Source: Glycomyces albidus (GTDB taxonomy: Bacteria; Actinomycetota; Actinomycetes; Mycobacteriales; Micromonosporaceae). From it: a stretch of 64,000 nucleotides of DNA. The stretch is from assembly GCF_009451885.1 (NCBI RefSeq), contig NZ_WIAO01000010.1, forward strand, positions 62,001 to 126,000. The letters run 5' to 3'. This document shows positions 34,055 through 42,321 of the stretch, in pieces. A program made the translations under genes and the position numbers. The notes beneath the pieces are model-generated. The model worked only from the letters and a program-made list of their open reading frames with translations. It made no database searches and had not been told where the DNA came from. Every line of letters starts with the position of its first letter. Position 1 is the stretch's first letter.

Positions 34055-36943
34055 ATGACCGACACCGACGCACTCCGCAACCGCCTCAACGAGATCCGAT
34101 GGCAGCTCCGGGGCGAGGCCCGCCTGGCCGCGCTGGAGGAGCACCTGGTCGCCGTCGAGGCCGACGGCGACCAGCGGCTGCTGAACGCCGTCCTGACGGC
34201 GCTCGTGGACTGCTACGAGTACTCGACCGACTCGACGCGGCTGCTCGTCCCGTACGCGCGGCTCCTCCACAACCTCGACACCGCCCCCGAGCACTTCGAC
34301 GCGGCGTTGCTGCGCTCGGTGTACTGGCAGTTCAAGTGGATCGTGTACAAGCTGCGCAACCACCCCGACGTGCCGTTGACGTCCATTGAGGACGCACTGG
34401 TGCAGTTCCGGCGGCGGTACTCGGAGGCCGGGCACTCGCTGCACCCGTACTACGAGGCCGAGTACTGGTTCGCGTACTCGATCGCCGACGACGAGCGGGC
34501 CGCCCGCGCGGCCGAGCTCGTCCGCGCGACCGAGCCGGACGGCATGAGCGACTGCGAAGCCTGCCGCGTCAACGACATCGGCGACATGGCCGCGTGCGCC
34601 GGGGACGACGAGGCCGCGATCAGGGCATGGCGGCCGCTCCTCGACGGCGAGCTGCGCTGCGCGCACGAACCGCACAACACCCTCGCCGACTCGCTCCTGC
34701 CGCTCGCGCGGCTCGGCCGGCTCGACGAGGCCCGCGCCAACCACCTGCACGGCTACCGGATCAGCCGCGACCGGGACGACATGCTCGCGTACGTCGCCCG
34801 GCACCTGCGGTTCTGCGCGCTCACCGGGAACGAGGCCCGCGGGATCGAGATCCTCTCGGCCGACCGCCGCGCCTACGACCTCGCGCTCAGCCCCGACACG
34901 CGGCTGGAGTGGCTCGAAGGCGTCCAGACCCTCGCCGCCGCGCTGCGCGCCCGCGGCATGGGCACCGCCGCGCTCGCCGGACCCGAAGGACGCGACTGGA
35001 CCGCCGACGACCTGCACGCCTGGGCCGACGCCGAACGCCGGGCGCTGTGCGCGCGCTACGACCGCCGCAACGGCAGCACCGTCCACTCCGACCGGTCGCA
35101 GGAGCGCGTCGAACCCGCCCAGCCGTACCCGCACGTGCCGTTGGGTCTCAAGGCGATGCCGCAGCTCGAACCGAGGCGGGCCGAGCCCGCTCCGGCCGCC
35201 GCGAGCGCCGCGTCCCTGGAGGCCGCGCTGGTCCGGGCCCGCCGGGCCGTCGAGGACGCCGACGAGGACCGCGACGCGCTGTGGCTCGACGCGGCCCGCA
35301 TCGCCGAAGCGCTCGGAACCGGACTCGCGCCGGCCGACGAGGCCGAAGTGCTCCTCTCGAAGGCCGAACCGGAGGCCGACCTCGAAGCGGCCCAGGACTT
35401 CGCCGCGCTCGCCGCGAACCTCTTCGCCGAGGCCGGCAGGCCCGGACGGGCGCTCCTGTGCCGGATCGCCGCGGCCGGCTGGGGCATGCGCGCCGAACCC
35501 GCCGCGTTCCGCGAGCTGGCACCCGGGTTCCTCGCCGAGGCCGCGGCGCTCGCCGGCACCGAACCGGTCGACGCCGCCCGCGCCCGGGCCCAGATCCTCT
35601 TGACGACGTTCCAGGCGGCGTCCCTGCTCGGCGAGCAGCCCGGCGACGACCTTGCCGCCGCGTTCACCGAGGCCGAGACCGAACTGGAGGCCCTCGCGGG
35701 GCACCGGCGGGCCGCGCTCGCCCGGACCCAGCTCGCCATGATGAAGCCCGCGTTCGCGACCGACCCCGAGGCCCGGACCGCGGCGATGGCCGAGGCGTTC
35801 GAACTGGCCTCGGGCAACGGGTTCGGCTACGAGACGTTCATCTGCGGACTCCAGTACAGCGCCATGCTGAACCAGGCGGGTCGGCTCGCCGAAGCGCTCG
35901 CGGCCGCCGAGACCGGGATCGCCGCCGTGCGGCCGGAGTACCCGCCGTTCCCGATCGCCGCGCTCCACCTGACCGCCGCCGAGTGCACGCTCAACCTCGG
36001 CGACCCCCGCTCGGCCGAGCACTACGCCGTCCTCGCCGCGCACTGGTACGACCGCGCCGGCGAGACCGGCTGCGCGGGCGTGGCCCGGCACCTCCTCGGC
36101 CGGGCGCTCGCGATGCAGGACCGCAGCGAGGAGGCCGTCGTCATCCTCGAGGCGGCCCTCGACGACCTGCCCGAGATGCACGAGGAGGAGCACTGGCGCC
36201 TCCTCGACTCCCGCCACCTGCTCGCCGAGAACTACCGGCGGATCCGGGACGCCCGCACCGGAGTCGCGCACGTCCTCGAGGCGCTGCGGCTCATGGACGG
36301 CGGCCTCGCGCACCCCAGCGCCGTGTTCTACGCGCAGGCCGCGCACCTGGCCGGGGAACTGCTCGAGCAGACCGGCGAAGCGGCGTCCGCAGTGGACGCC
36401 TATGGTCGCTCCGCCGCCGCCTGGCGCGACCTCGGCTCGCTCTCGGCCGCCGCCAACCCGATCCGGGCCGCCCTGTGGGCGCGCCTGCGCGGCGGCGACG
36501 CCGACCGCGACACCGTCCTCGACGAGATGCGCTCGCTCGCAACGGATCTCGAGCGCTCCTGGCGCAACGCCGAGCACCCGGCAGGATATCGGGAGTCGTG
36601 CCGCCGCGAGTACGCGAAGACCCTCATGCAGCAGTCGCAGATGCAGAGTGACGACGCGGAGTCCGAGGAGGCGTGGGCGAACCGCACCCTGGTCTCGGGC
36701 GCGGAGGTCCTCGCCGTCGCCGAGGACGGCGACTTCCTCGCCGAGATCGGCGTCCAGACCGCGCACGACATGATCGTCGCCCACGGGGAGCTCGGCGACC
36801 TCGACGCCGCCGAAGCCCTCGTCGAGCGCGTCACCGCCCTCCTCGACCCCGACACCCACGACGCCGCACGCCGAGCCCTCCGCGGCCATCTCGACGACGC
36901 CCGCGACCGCGTCACGGAGGACGAGGCGGAAGCGACCGGGTGA
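34055..36943 (+). CDS. Large alpha-helical TPR-like repeat protein
   Basis: A 962-residue soluble protein composed almost wholly of Ala/Glu/Leu-rich helices that look like degenerate TPR or SEL1-type hairpins. Examples are LLPLARLGRLDEARANHLHG, MLNQAGRLAEALAAAETGIA, AVVILEAALDDLPEMHEEEH and ELLEQTGEAASAVDAYGRSA. A Pro-rich break near 365-395 splits it into two repeat halves. No enzymatic domain, signal or membrane segment is seen. Its role as a scaffold or sensor is inferred only from the fold. It is convergent with the small coiled-coil gene of the nucleosidase operon, 15 bp between stops. GGAAG precedes the ATG. Confidence 0.75.
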   Translation: MTDTDALRNRLNEIRWQLRGEARLAALEEHLVAVEADGDQRLLNAVLTALVDCYEYSTDSTRLLVPYARLLHNLDTAPEHFDAALLRSVYWQFKWIVYKLRNHPDVPLTSIEDALVQFRRRYSEAGHSLHPYYEAEYWFAYSIADDERAARAAELVRATEPDGMSDCEACRVNDIGDMAACAGDDEAAIRAWRPLLDGELRCAHEPHNTLADSLLPLARLGRLDEARANHLHGYRISRDRDDMLAYVARHLRFCALTGNEARGIEILSADRRAYDLALSPDTRLEWLEGVQTLAAALRARGMGTAALAGPEGRDWTADDLHAWADAERRALCARYDRRNGSTVHSDRSQERVEPAQPYPHVPLGLKAMPQLEPRRAEPAPAAASAASLEAALVRARRAVEDADEDRDALWLDAARIAEALGTGLAPADEAEVLLSKAEPEADLEAAQDFAALAANLFAEAGRPGRALLCRIAAAGWGMRAEPAAFRELAPGFLAEAAALAGTEPVDAARARAQILLTTFQAASLLGEQPGDDLAAAFTEAETELEALAGHRRAALARTQLAMMKPAFATDPEARTAAMAEAFELASGNGFGYETFICGLQYSAMLNQAGRLAEALAAAETGIAAVRPEYPPFPIAALHLTAAECTLNLGDPRSAEHYAVLAAHWYDRAGETGCAGVARHLLGRALAMQDRSEEAVVILEAALDDLPEMHEEEHWRLLDSRHLLAENYRRIRDARTGVAHVLEALRLMDGGLAHPSAVFYAQAAHLAGELLEQTGEAASAVDAYGRSAAAWRDLGSLSAAANPIRAALWARLRGGDADRDTVLDEMRSLATDLERSWRNAEHPAGYRESCRREYAKTLMQQSQMQSDDAESEEAWANRTLVSGAEVLAVAEDGDFLAEIGVQTAHDMIVAHGELGDLDAAEALVERVTALLDPDTHDAARRALRGHLDDARDRVTEDEAEATG

Positions 36944-36958
36944 GACCCGCGGCGTTCC

Positions 36959-37363
36959 TCACCCGCCGCGCCGGTCGGCGAGCTGGAGGAGCTTGAGCAC
37001 CAGGTCGACGAGGGCGGTGAAGGGGCTGACGAGGTGCTCGAGCGCTTTGAGGCGGCTCCGGATGCGCCCCTGCGGCTGGTCCTCCTCTATGGAGGATTCG
37101 AGGTCGTCCAGGTTGTCGCTGATCGCCTCGTACCGCTCGCCGACGCCGTCGCGGTGCTCTTCGAGGCGCCTGCGCAGCTCGGCGACGAGGTCGAGCATCT
37201 CCTCGACGAGCGCCTCCTCGGCACGGGCGCGGGCGGCGAACACCACGCCGTGCGCCCCGTCGCCGATCGCGCCGACCGTGGCCGACGCCCCCGTCCCGAT
37301 CGCCCCTGTCTGGACGGTCCCCTTGAAGACGTATCCCTCGGCCTGCTCGTGCTCGTCGCTCAT
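36959..37363 (-). CDS. Small coiled-coil protein with shared Gly/Ala motif
   Basis: A 134-residue protein, third gene of the nucleosidase operon. Residues 18-41 hold the 24-residue motif (TGAxGxGAxAxVGAxGxGAxG pattern) also found at the C-termini of the two upstream gene products. The rest is a charged coiled coil (about 45-110: EEALVEEMLDLVAELRRRLE, then EHRDGVGERYEAISDNLDDL) with a hydrophobic C-terminal helix (FTALVDLVLKLLQLAD). There is no signal or membrane helix. Its ATG overlaps the TGA of the membrane-protein gene as ATGA, so the two are coupled. It may bridge or gate the others through the shared motif; this is an inference. Confidence 0.72.
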   Translation of the reverse strand: MSDEHEQAEGYVFKGTVQTGAIGTGASATVGAIGDGAHGVVFAARARAEEALVEEMLDLVAELRRRLEEHRDGVGERYEAISDNLDDLESSIEEDQPQGRIRSRLKALEHLVSPFTALVDLVLKLLQLADRRGG

Positions 37364-39123
37364 GACTTCCCCTTCTTCACGGAGCCGCGGCTGCCGGAGC
37401 CGACCGCGCCGACGTTCGCGGTCGCGCCCGCGCCGGCCGCACCGGTCGCGAGCCGGCCGTAGTTGACGACCCCGTTGTTGACGATGACGTTGGCGCGCTC
37501 CTCGAGCTCGCCGGTGTGGACGTTGTGCTCGTGGAGGTAGCGCACGAGCGCGTCGAGGATCTGGCGCTCCATGATCTCGAGGTACTTGACCGCGTCACGG
37601 AACTGGAAGTAGTTCTGCTCCTTGAGGTCGGTGCCGAGTTCGCGGATGCTGACGCGGGCGCCGTGGTCCTCCGGCTCGCCCCAGCGGCCGGAGCGGCGGC
37701 CGAAGCCGCGCCCGACGGCGGCGGCCAGGTCGAACGGGCTGCGCACCAGCAGCAGGGGCATCAGCGCGAGCCCGCGCAGGAACCCGAGGAACACCCCGAC
37801 GCCCGGCGCGACCGAGCCGCGCCCGAACACGTGGTACCGCTCGCGGGTCGGCGGGAGCACGCAGCTCGAGAACTCGACGTAGAGCGTCTCGCCTTGGAGC
37901 GCGCAGTGGAAGAAGACGGTGGTCACGAGCTCGCCGCCCCACGCGTCCACTTCGCACCGGAGGTAGTGGCGGACCGGCGTGGTCGGGTCCCGCTGGACCT
38001 GCTCGATGGTCTGGAACTGCGGGTACCCGACCTGCGGGAGCTCGTTCGGGTAGTACACGGGCCGGTCCGCGTCGCGGCCGGAGACGTAGACGTGGTCGTC
38101 CAGGACGAGGTTCGGGAGGCGGCTGGACCTCGGCGAGTCGGAGCCGAGCAGCCGGATCCGCTCGGCGATGAAGTCGTTGAGGCCCTTGGGGTCGATCGTC
38201 ATCGGCTCCCCGCTCCCCCGATCGGCGGGTTCGAGGGTGAGCGCGAACTGCCAGGTGGCGATCCCGTCCCCGGAGCCGACGAACGGAGGCCGCCCGGCGT
38301 TGTAGTTGACCACCGGGGCGCGCTGCGCCATCGCGATGAACCCGGCCCGGGCCGTCGCGGGCGCCGGCGGCTCCGGTTCGGTCGGGATCGACACGAGGCT
38401 GCGCCGCCGGACCACCCCGATGACGGTGGTGACCGCCGCGAACACCAGGAGCCAGACCACGACCGATCCGGCGCCCGGACCGGTCGGCGGCGGCTCCGCG
38501 CCGCAGTACGAGGCGCCGTACCCGTCGCCGTAGTAGTCGTCGTAGTAGTCGACGCATTCCTCGTACTCGCTCTGGCCGAAGAGCCCCTCGACGAACTGCT
38601 CCGCCTGGTAGTCCAGTCCGAGGTACCTGAGGGCCGTGACCACGAGGAGGAGGCCGCCGACCGCGGCGACGGTGATGAGGACGGCGCGCCCCAGGAGCCG
38701 CGCTCCGCTCGGGGCCTCCTCCGGGCGCTCGGGCGGGGGCGCGAAGCCGCGGTCGATCGCCAGCACCGGCAGCCCGATGAGGGCCCACACGGCGAGGGCG
38801 ACGAGCAGGCCGCCGCGGTCCACCACGGGCGCGCACACGGCGAGCAGCAGGAGGACCGACAGGATCGCCTGCTGGAGCGTGTCGAGAGCGCGGGCGCGCA
38901 GGACGTGGCGCAGGATCGGCGCCGCGTCGGTGCCCGGATTCGGTGCGATCGCCCGGTCGTGGCGGCGGTACACCTCGTCGATCACCTGGTCGCGGAAGGT
39001 GCGGTCGATGTACGCGGCGGCGCACAGGTGCGCCGTCGCGTCGTTCTTGGCGGAGCCGGCCCCGCCGCCCGCCTCTTGAGGAGGGGGCATCGGCGGGGGC
39101 GGTGCTGCGGGGGGTGCGGTCAT
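37360..39123 (-). CDS. Multi-pass membrane protein of nucleosidase operon
   Basis: A 587-residue protein with a Pro-rich N-terminus and four membrane helices at about 87-103, 104-123, 144-165 and 219-238. A Tyr/Asp-rich loop between the last two has cysteines C190 and C207 and would lie outside the cell. A long soluble region (about 240-460) follows, then a further hydrophobic segment near 465-485, and a helical tail (EQNYFQFRDAVKYLEIMERQ then ILDALVRYLHEHNVHTGELE). Residues 559-582 carry the 24-residue Gly/Ala motif shared with its operon neighbours. I recognise no named family. It is 19 bp after the nucleosidase stop and overlaps the next gene by four bases. Confidence 0.72.
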   Translation of the reverse strand: MTAPPAAPPPPMPPPQEAGGGAGSAKNDATAHLCAAAYIDRTFRDQVIDEVYRRHDRAIAPNPGTDAAPILRHVLRARALDTLQQAILSVLLLLAVCAPVVDRGGLLVALAVWALIGLPVLAIDRGFAPPPERPEEAPSGARLLGRAVLITVAAVGGLLLVVTALRYLGLDYQAEQFVEGLFGQSEYEECVDYYDDYYGDGYGASYCGAEPPPTGPGAGSVVVWLLVFAAVTTVIGVVRRRSLVSIPTEPEPPAPATARAGFIAMAQRAPVVNYNAGRPPFVGSGDGIATWQFALTLEPADRGSGEPMTIDPKGLNDFIAERIRLLGSDSPRSSRLPNLVLDDHVYVSGRDADRPVYYPNELPQVGYPQFQTIEQVQRDPTTPVRHYLRCEVDAWGGELVTTVFFHCALQGETLYVEFSSCVLPPTRERYHVFGRGSVAPGVGVFLGFLRGLALMPLLLVRSPFDLAAAVGRGFGRRSGRWGEPEDHGARVSIRELGTDLKEQNYFQFRDAVKYLEIMERQILDALVRYLHEHNVHTGELEERANVIVNNGVVNYGRLATGAAGAGATANVGAVGSGSRGSVKKGKS

Positions 39124-39142
39124 CGGAAGGCGGCCTCTCGGC

Positions 39143-40024
39143 TCAGGCGAACTGGTCGCGGGATCGGAAGATGATGCTGCCCTTGGCGTTCGGCCCCATC
39201 GCCGCGATGTGGGCGCGGGCGCCGGCGCCGAGGGCGCCGATGTAGGTCGTGCCGTGGCGGTCCTTCGCGGGGGCGGTCCCGGGGGCGGCGTGCTCGATGA
39301 GCGCCAGGGCGAGCGCCGCCGCGTTGCGGGCGGCGCGGGGCTGGTCGCGGAGGTCGTCGGCCTTGTTCTTGCCGTCGACCAGGTCGGAGACGCCGCGGAC
39401 GACGATCGCCTCGACGCCGCTGCGGCGCGCGGCGGCGGCCATGGCGCCATGGCTCTCCGTGTCCAGCGCCTGGGCGTCCCCGCTGTGCAGGGCGATGAGC
39501 CGGGCCGTCTCCGAGCGCCGGCCGGTGACGACCTTGGCGCCGGAGGCGATGGGGCGGTGGAACACCCGCGGGGCCTCGGTGCCGAGGCGGGCCGCCCACT
39601 CCCCCTTCTCGACGAGGAGCATCGCCAACTGGTGGAGGGAGAAGGAGGTCGGCAGCGCGTCGGGTCGCGGGAGGCGGCCGGCGTCGGTGTCCTCTCCGGA
39701 CTCGTAGCCGTAGACCTTGGTGGCGGCGACGACGTCGCCGACCGCGGCGTCCCGCAGGCCGCCCGCGACGCCGCAGAGGACGAGGATCCGGGGGCTCCAG
39801 GAGGCGAGGGCGTGCTCGACCGCGGCCGCGGCGCGCTCGTTGCCGCGGCCGCCCATGGCGAGGACGAGGTTCCAGTCGCTGCGGCGGCCTTGCAGTTCGG
39901 TGCGGCGGTACTGCACGCCGTCGCGTTCGGCGTCGGTGAGGGCCCGGCCCGGCAGCAGGTCGAGGACGGCGGCCCGCTCGATGTCGATCGGGGTGCACAG
40001 GACGGCGGTCGGGAGGTCGGCCAT
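39143..40024 (-). CDS. PNP/MTAN-type nucleosidase with shared C-terminal motif
   Basis: A 293-residue protein. Residues 5-245 match the purine nucleoside phosphorylase/MTA-SAH nucleosidase fold. ILVLCGVAGGL and GDVVAATKVYGYES cover the phosphate/base-site region, LDTESHGAMAAAARRSGVEA (E190 in the MTAN ME-type position) and VRGVSDLVDG carry the catalytic Asp, D214. Such enzymes cleave the glycosidic bond of nucleosides. Nucleosidases of this fold are known as effector domains in bacterial conflict systems. Residues 261-284 carry the shared Gly/Ala motif as a tail. It heads a three-gene operon. ATG at 40024; the promoter at 40131-40159 (TTGACA, 17 bp, TACGCT) is bracketed by twin operators. The substrate is unknown. 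Confidence 0.82.
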   Translation of the reverse strand: MADLPTAVLCTPIDIERAAVLDLLPGRALTDAERDGVQYRRTELQGRRSDWNLVLAMGGRGNERAAAAVEHALASWSPRILVLCGVAGGLRDAAVGDVVAATKVYGYESGEDTDAGRLPRPDALPTSFSLHQLAMLLVEKGEWAARLGTEAPRVFHRPIASGAKVVTGRRSETARLIALHSGDAQALDTESHGAMAAAARRSGVEAIVVRGVSDLVDGKNKADDLRDQPRAARNAAALALALIEHAAPGTAPAKDRHGTTYIGALGAGARAHIAAMGPNAKGSIIFRSRDQFA

Positions 40025-40105
40025 GGGGTCTCCGAGTCGTTCGCCCGCGGTTCCGGCCGCGGGGCGCGGTGGGGCGGGCGGCTCGCGCCCGCACCTGCTC
40101 GCGAG

Positions 40106-40126
40106 TTATTGTTCTGAATACAACAA
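40106..40126. promoter_or_regulatory. NrtR-like operator 1
   Basis: TTATTG (40106-40111), nine bases, CAACAA (40121-40126). It covers the expected start point of the minus-strand operon promoter. It differs from operator 2 by one base in the outer arms. Confidence 0.7.
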
Positions 40127-40130
40127 GTCG

Positions 40131-40159
40131 AGCGTAAGACGCCGCGCAATTATTGTCAA
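40131..40159 (-). promoter_or_regulatory. Promoter of nucleosidase operon
   Basis: On the minus strand TTGACA (40154-40159) and TACGCT (40131-40136) are 17 bp apart. The -35 lies inside operator 2 and the start point, near 40124, lies inside operator 1. Confidence 0.65.
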
Positions 40160-40170
40160 GTCATCAATAA
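40150..40170. promoter_or_regulatory. NrtR-like operator 2
   Basis: TTATTG (40150-40155), nine bases, CAATAA (40165-40170), a perfect dyad in the outer arms. It lies 10 bp before the NUDIX gene start and overlaps the -35 of the divergent operon. Confidence 0.7.
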
Positions 40171-40180
40171 GGGGGACACC

Positions 40181-40870
40181 GTGGTCGACGAACCGGCTCC
40201 GACCAGCTATGTGGCGGCGGACATCGTCATCCTGACGATCACCGGCGGCGAGTTCCGCGTCCTCCTCATCGAGCGCGGCAAGGACCCCTTCGGGGGGCGG
40301 CTCGCGCTGCCCGGCGGGTTCGTGGAGGCCGACGAGACCGTCGACGACGCCGCGGCCCGGGAGCTGTTCGAGGAGACGGGGTTCGAGGCCGGCGAGTCGC
40401 TGCTCGAGCGGTTCGGGGTCTACTCCGAACCCGACCGGGACCCGCGGCGCCGGGTCGTCAGCGTCGCCTACACCGCGCTCGTGCCCGAGCCGCCGCAGAC
40501 GCGCGCGGGCGGGGACGCCGCGGAGACCGCGTGGGTCCCCGTCGAGCGGGCGCTCGAGGAGCCGCTGGCCTTCGACCACTCCCGCATCCTCGGCGACGCC
40601 GTGGCGCACGCCCGGCGGCGCCTGGAGTACACCACAGCGGCGACCGCGTTCTGCCCCAAGGAGTTCACCATCGCCGAGCTGCGGCGGGTGTACGAGATCG
40701 TCTGGCGGACCCGGCTGGACCCGGGCAACTTCCACCGGAAGGTCCTGCGCATCGAGGGGTTCCTGGAACCCGTGGACGGGACCACGGTCCGCAACGGCGG
40801 CAGGCCCGCGGCCCTGTACACCGCCGGTCCGCTCGAGTGGCTGCCGCTGCCGCTCTCACCCGCGCGCTGA
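40181..40870 (+). CDS. NUDIX hydrolase-winged-helix protein (NrtR-like)
   Basis: A 229-residue protein. Residues 10-150 form a NUDIX domain with an intact Nudix box, GGFVEADETVDDAAAREL then FEETGF (GX5EX7REUXEEXGU). Residues 155-229 form the NrtR-type winged helix (FTIAELRRVYEIVWRTRLDP, then GNFHRKVLR). Characterised NrtR regulators bind ADP-ribose via a Nudix domain that has usually lost activity. This one keeps every catalytic residue, so it may be an active hydrolase, a sensor, or both. GTG at 40181 follows GGGGGA. It is divergent from the nucleosidase operon, with two operators in the 156-bp gap, and probably represses it. Confidence 0.87.
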   Translation: MVDEPAPTSYVAADIVILTITGGEFRVLLIERGKDPFGGRLALPGGFVEADETVDDAAARELFEETGFEAGESLLERFGVYSEPDRDPRRRVVSVAYTALVPEPPQTRAGGDAAETAWVPVERALEEPLAFDHSRILGDAVAHARRRLEYTTAATAFCPKEFTIAELRRVYEIVWRTRLDPGNFHRKVLRIEGFLEPVDGTTVRNGGRPAALYTAGPLEWLPLPLSPAR

Positions 40871-40932
40871 GCGGCCCGCGCGGGCGGTACCGCCGGCGAG
40901 GGCCTGCGGGGCGACCGGCGCGGGCGGTTCGG

Positions 40933-41265
40933 TCACTTGCGGGGCAGGGTCTCGGCGAAGGCGATCCCGCGCCCGATCCAGGTGCGGAGCTCCACGTCGG
41001 AGGCGCAGGCGTCGTCGCCGAGGCGGATCCAACCGGTCATGGTGCGGCCGCTCATGACCATGGGCTCGGCGCCCGGTTCGGCGATGAGGTCCTCGTAGTC
41101 GTCCTTGCCGACCCGGACCATCGCCCCGCCGGAGCCGAGCGCCGCCGCGGCCATGTTGCCGTGGACCATCCAGCCGAGGCCGCCGAACATCTTCCGCTCG
41201 ACCACGTACGGCCGGTTGTCGAACGCGTCGCGGATCCGCTCGGCGAGCGCCTCGTCGTAAGCCAT
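40933..41265 (-). CDS. TfoX N-terminal-domain protein
   Basis: A 110-residue single-domain protein of the TfoX/Sxy N-terminal type. It has ERKMFGGLGWMVHGNMAAAA and VRVGKDDYEDL, then a tail resembling the C-terminal strand of this family (GWIRLGDDACASDVELRTWI). Sxy regulates competence in some Gram-negatives; in actinobacteria these short members have no established role. No ribosome-binding site is clear; CACGAT seven bases before ATG could be a weak leaderless -10. It is isolated between the NUDIX and GlxA genes. Confidence 0.82.
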   Translation of the reverse strand: MAYDEALAERIRDAFDNRPYVVERKMFGGLGWMVHGNMAAAALGSGGAMVRVGKDDYEDLIAEPGAEPMVMSGRTMTGWIRLGDDACASDVELRTWIGRGIAFAETLPRK

Positions 41266-41310
41266 GGGGCCATCGTGCCACCGGGGTCCGACAGTGCGGG
41301 CCGGTCCGGG

Positions 41311-42300
41311 CTACGCGGCGGTGCGGAAGCGGTTGCGGTACTCGGTGGGGGTGGTGCCGAGCTGCCTGCGGAACGCCCGGATGAGGGTGTCGACGGTGTT
41401 GAAGCCGCAGGCGGTCGCGATGCGGTCCAAGGTGTCGTCGCCGCTTTCGAGGCGGTGCCGGGCGGCCTCGACCCGCGCGGCCTCGACGTACGAGGCGGGG
41501 GTGCGGCCCAGTTCGGTCTTGAAGACGCGGGTGAGCTGGCGCTCGCTGAGGTGGGCCCGGCGGGCGAGGTCGGGGAGGGTGAGCGGCTCGGCGAGGTGCC
41601 GGGCGATGTGGTGGCGCAGCTCCTCGACGCGGCGGGTGGTCGAGACCGGTTCGAGCGGGACGCTGAACTGGCTCTGGCCGCTCGGTCGCTTGAGGTACAT
41701 GACGAGCTGCCGGGCCACCTTCAGGGCCGTGGCCTCACCGAAGTCCTCGGCGACCAGCGCGAGGGTGAGGTCGAGGCAGGCGGTGATGCCGGCGCCGGTC
41801 CACACGTCGCCGTCGCGGATGAAGATCGGGTCGGCGTCGACCTCGACGGCCGGGTGCTCGGCGGCGAGCTGCGCGGCGGTGGACCAGTGCGTGGTCGCGC
41901 GGCGGCCGTCGAGGAGGCCGGCCTCGGCGAGGACGTGGGCGCCGACGCAGACGGACGCGAGGCGTCCGGTGCGGCGGGCGAGGGTCTTCACGCGTTCGAC
42001 GACGCCGGGGTCGGCGGCGGCCCGGAGGCGGCCGTCGGGTCCGGTCTCGACGCGGCCGGGGACGATGAGCGTGTCGATCCGCTCCCCCGCGAGGGCGTCG
42101 AAGGCGAGGTCGGGCAGGACGCGGACCCCGGCGAAGGTCGTCACGGGCGCCTCGGTCTCGGCGGCGAGCACCACCCGGTAGTCGGCCTCGTCGCCGAGTT
42201 CGCGCTTGAGCAGGGCGAAGACCTCGGGTGGGCCGGTCACGTCGAGCAGGTCGACGCCGTCGAAGAGCACGATGACGATCAGGCGTCCGGCGCGGTCCAT
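41311..42300 (-). CDS. GlxA-type AraC regulator with DJ-1/PfpI domain
   Basis: A 329-residue regulator. Residues 5-180 are a DJ-1/PfpI class I amidotransferase-like domain (VIVLFDGVDLLDVTGPPEVF at its start, with Cys in ASVCVGAHVLAEAG where the nucleophile elbow lies). Residues 220-325 are an AraC-type double helix-turn-helix (LTLPDLARRAHLSERQLTRV, FKTELGRTPASYVEAARVEA, ACGFNTVDTLIRAF). GlxA-type regulators control amine, nitrogen or small-molecule genes. It is divergent from the isochorismatase-like hydrolase, its likely target. GGAGGAA lies before ATG. Confidence 0.88.
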   Translation of the reverse strand: MDRAGRLIVIVLFDGVDLLDVTGPPEVFALLKRELGDEADYRVVLAAETEAPVTTFAGVRVLPDLAFDALAGERIDTLIVPGRVETGPDGRLRAAADPGVVERVKTLARRTGRLASVCVGAHVLAEAGLLDGRRATTHWSTAAQLAAEHPAVEVDADPIFIRDGDVWTGAGITACLDLTLALVAEDFGEATALKVARQLVMYLKRPSGQSQFSVPLEPVSTTRRVEELRHHIARHLAEPLTLPDLARRAHLSERQLTRVFKTELGRTPASYVEAARVEAARHRLESGDDTLDRIATACGFNTVDTLIRAFRRQLGTTPTEYRNRFRTAA

Positions 42301-42321
42301 GGCTTCCTCCGTTCCGGGGCG

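Noticed and set aside
33965-36889. A 974-codon minus-strand frame opposite the TPR-like gene
   Set aside because: It is Gly/Arg/Val-rich shadow sequence; the plus-strand protein shows regular helical repeats and a ribosome-binding site.
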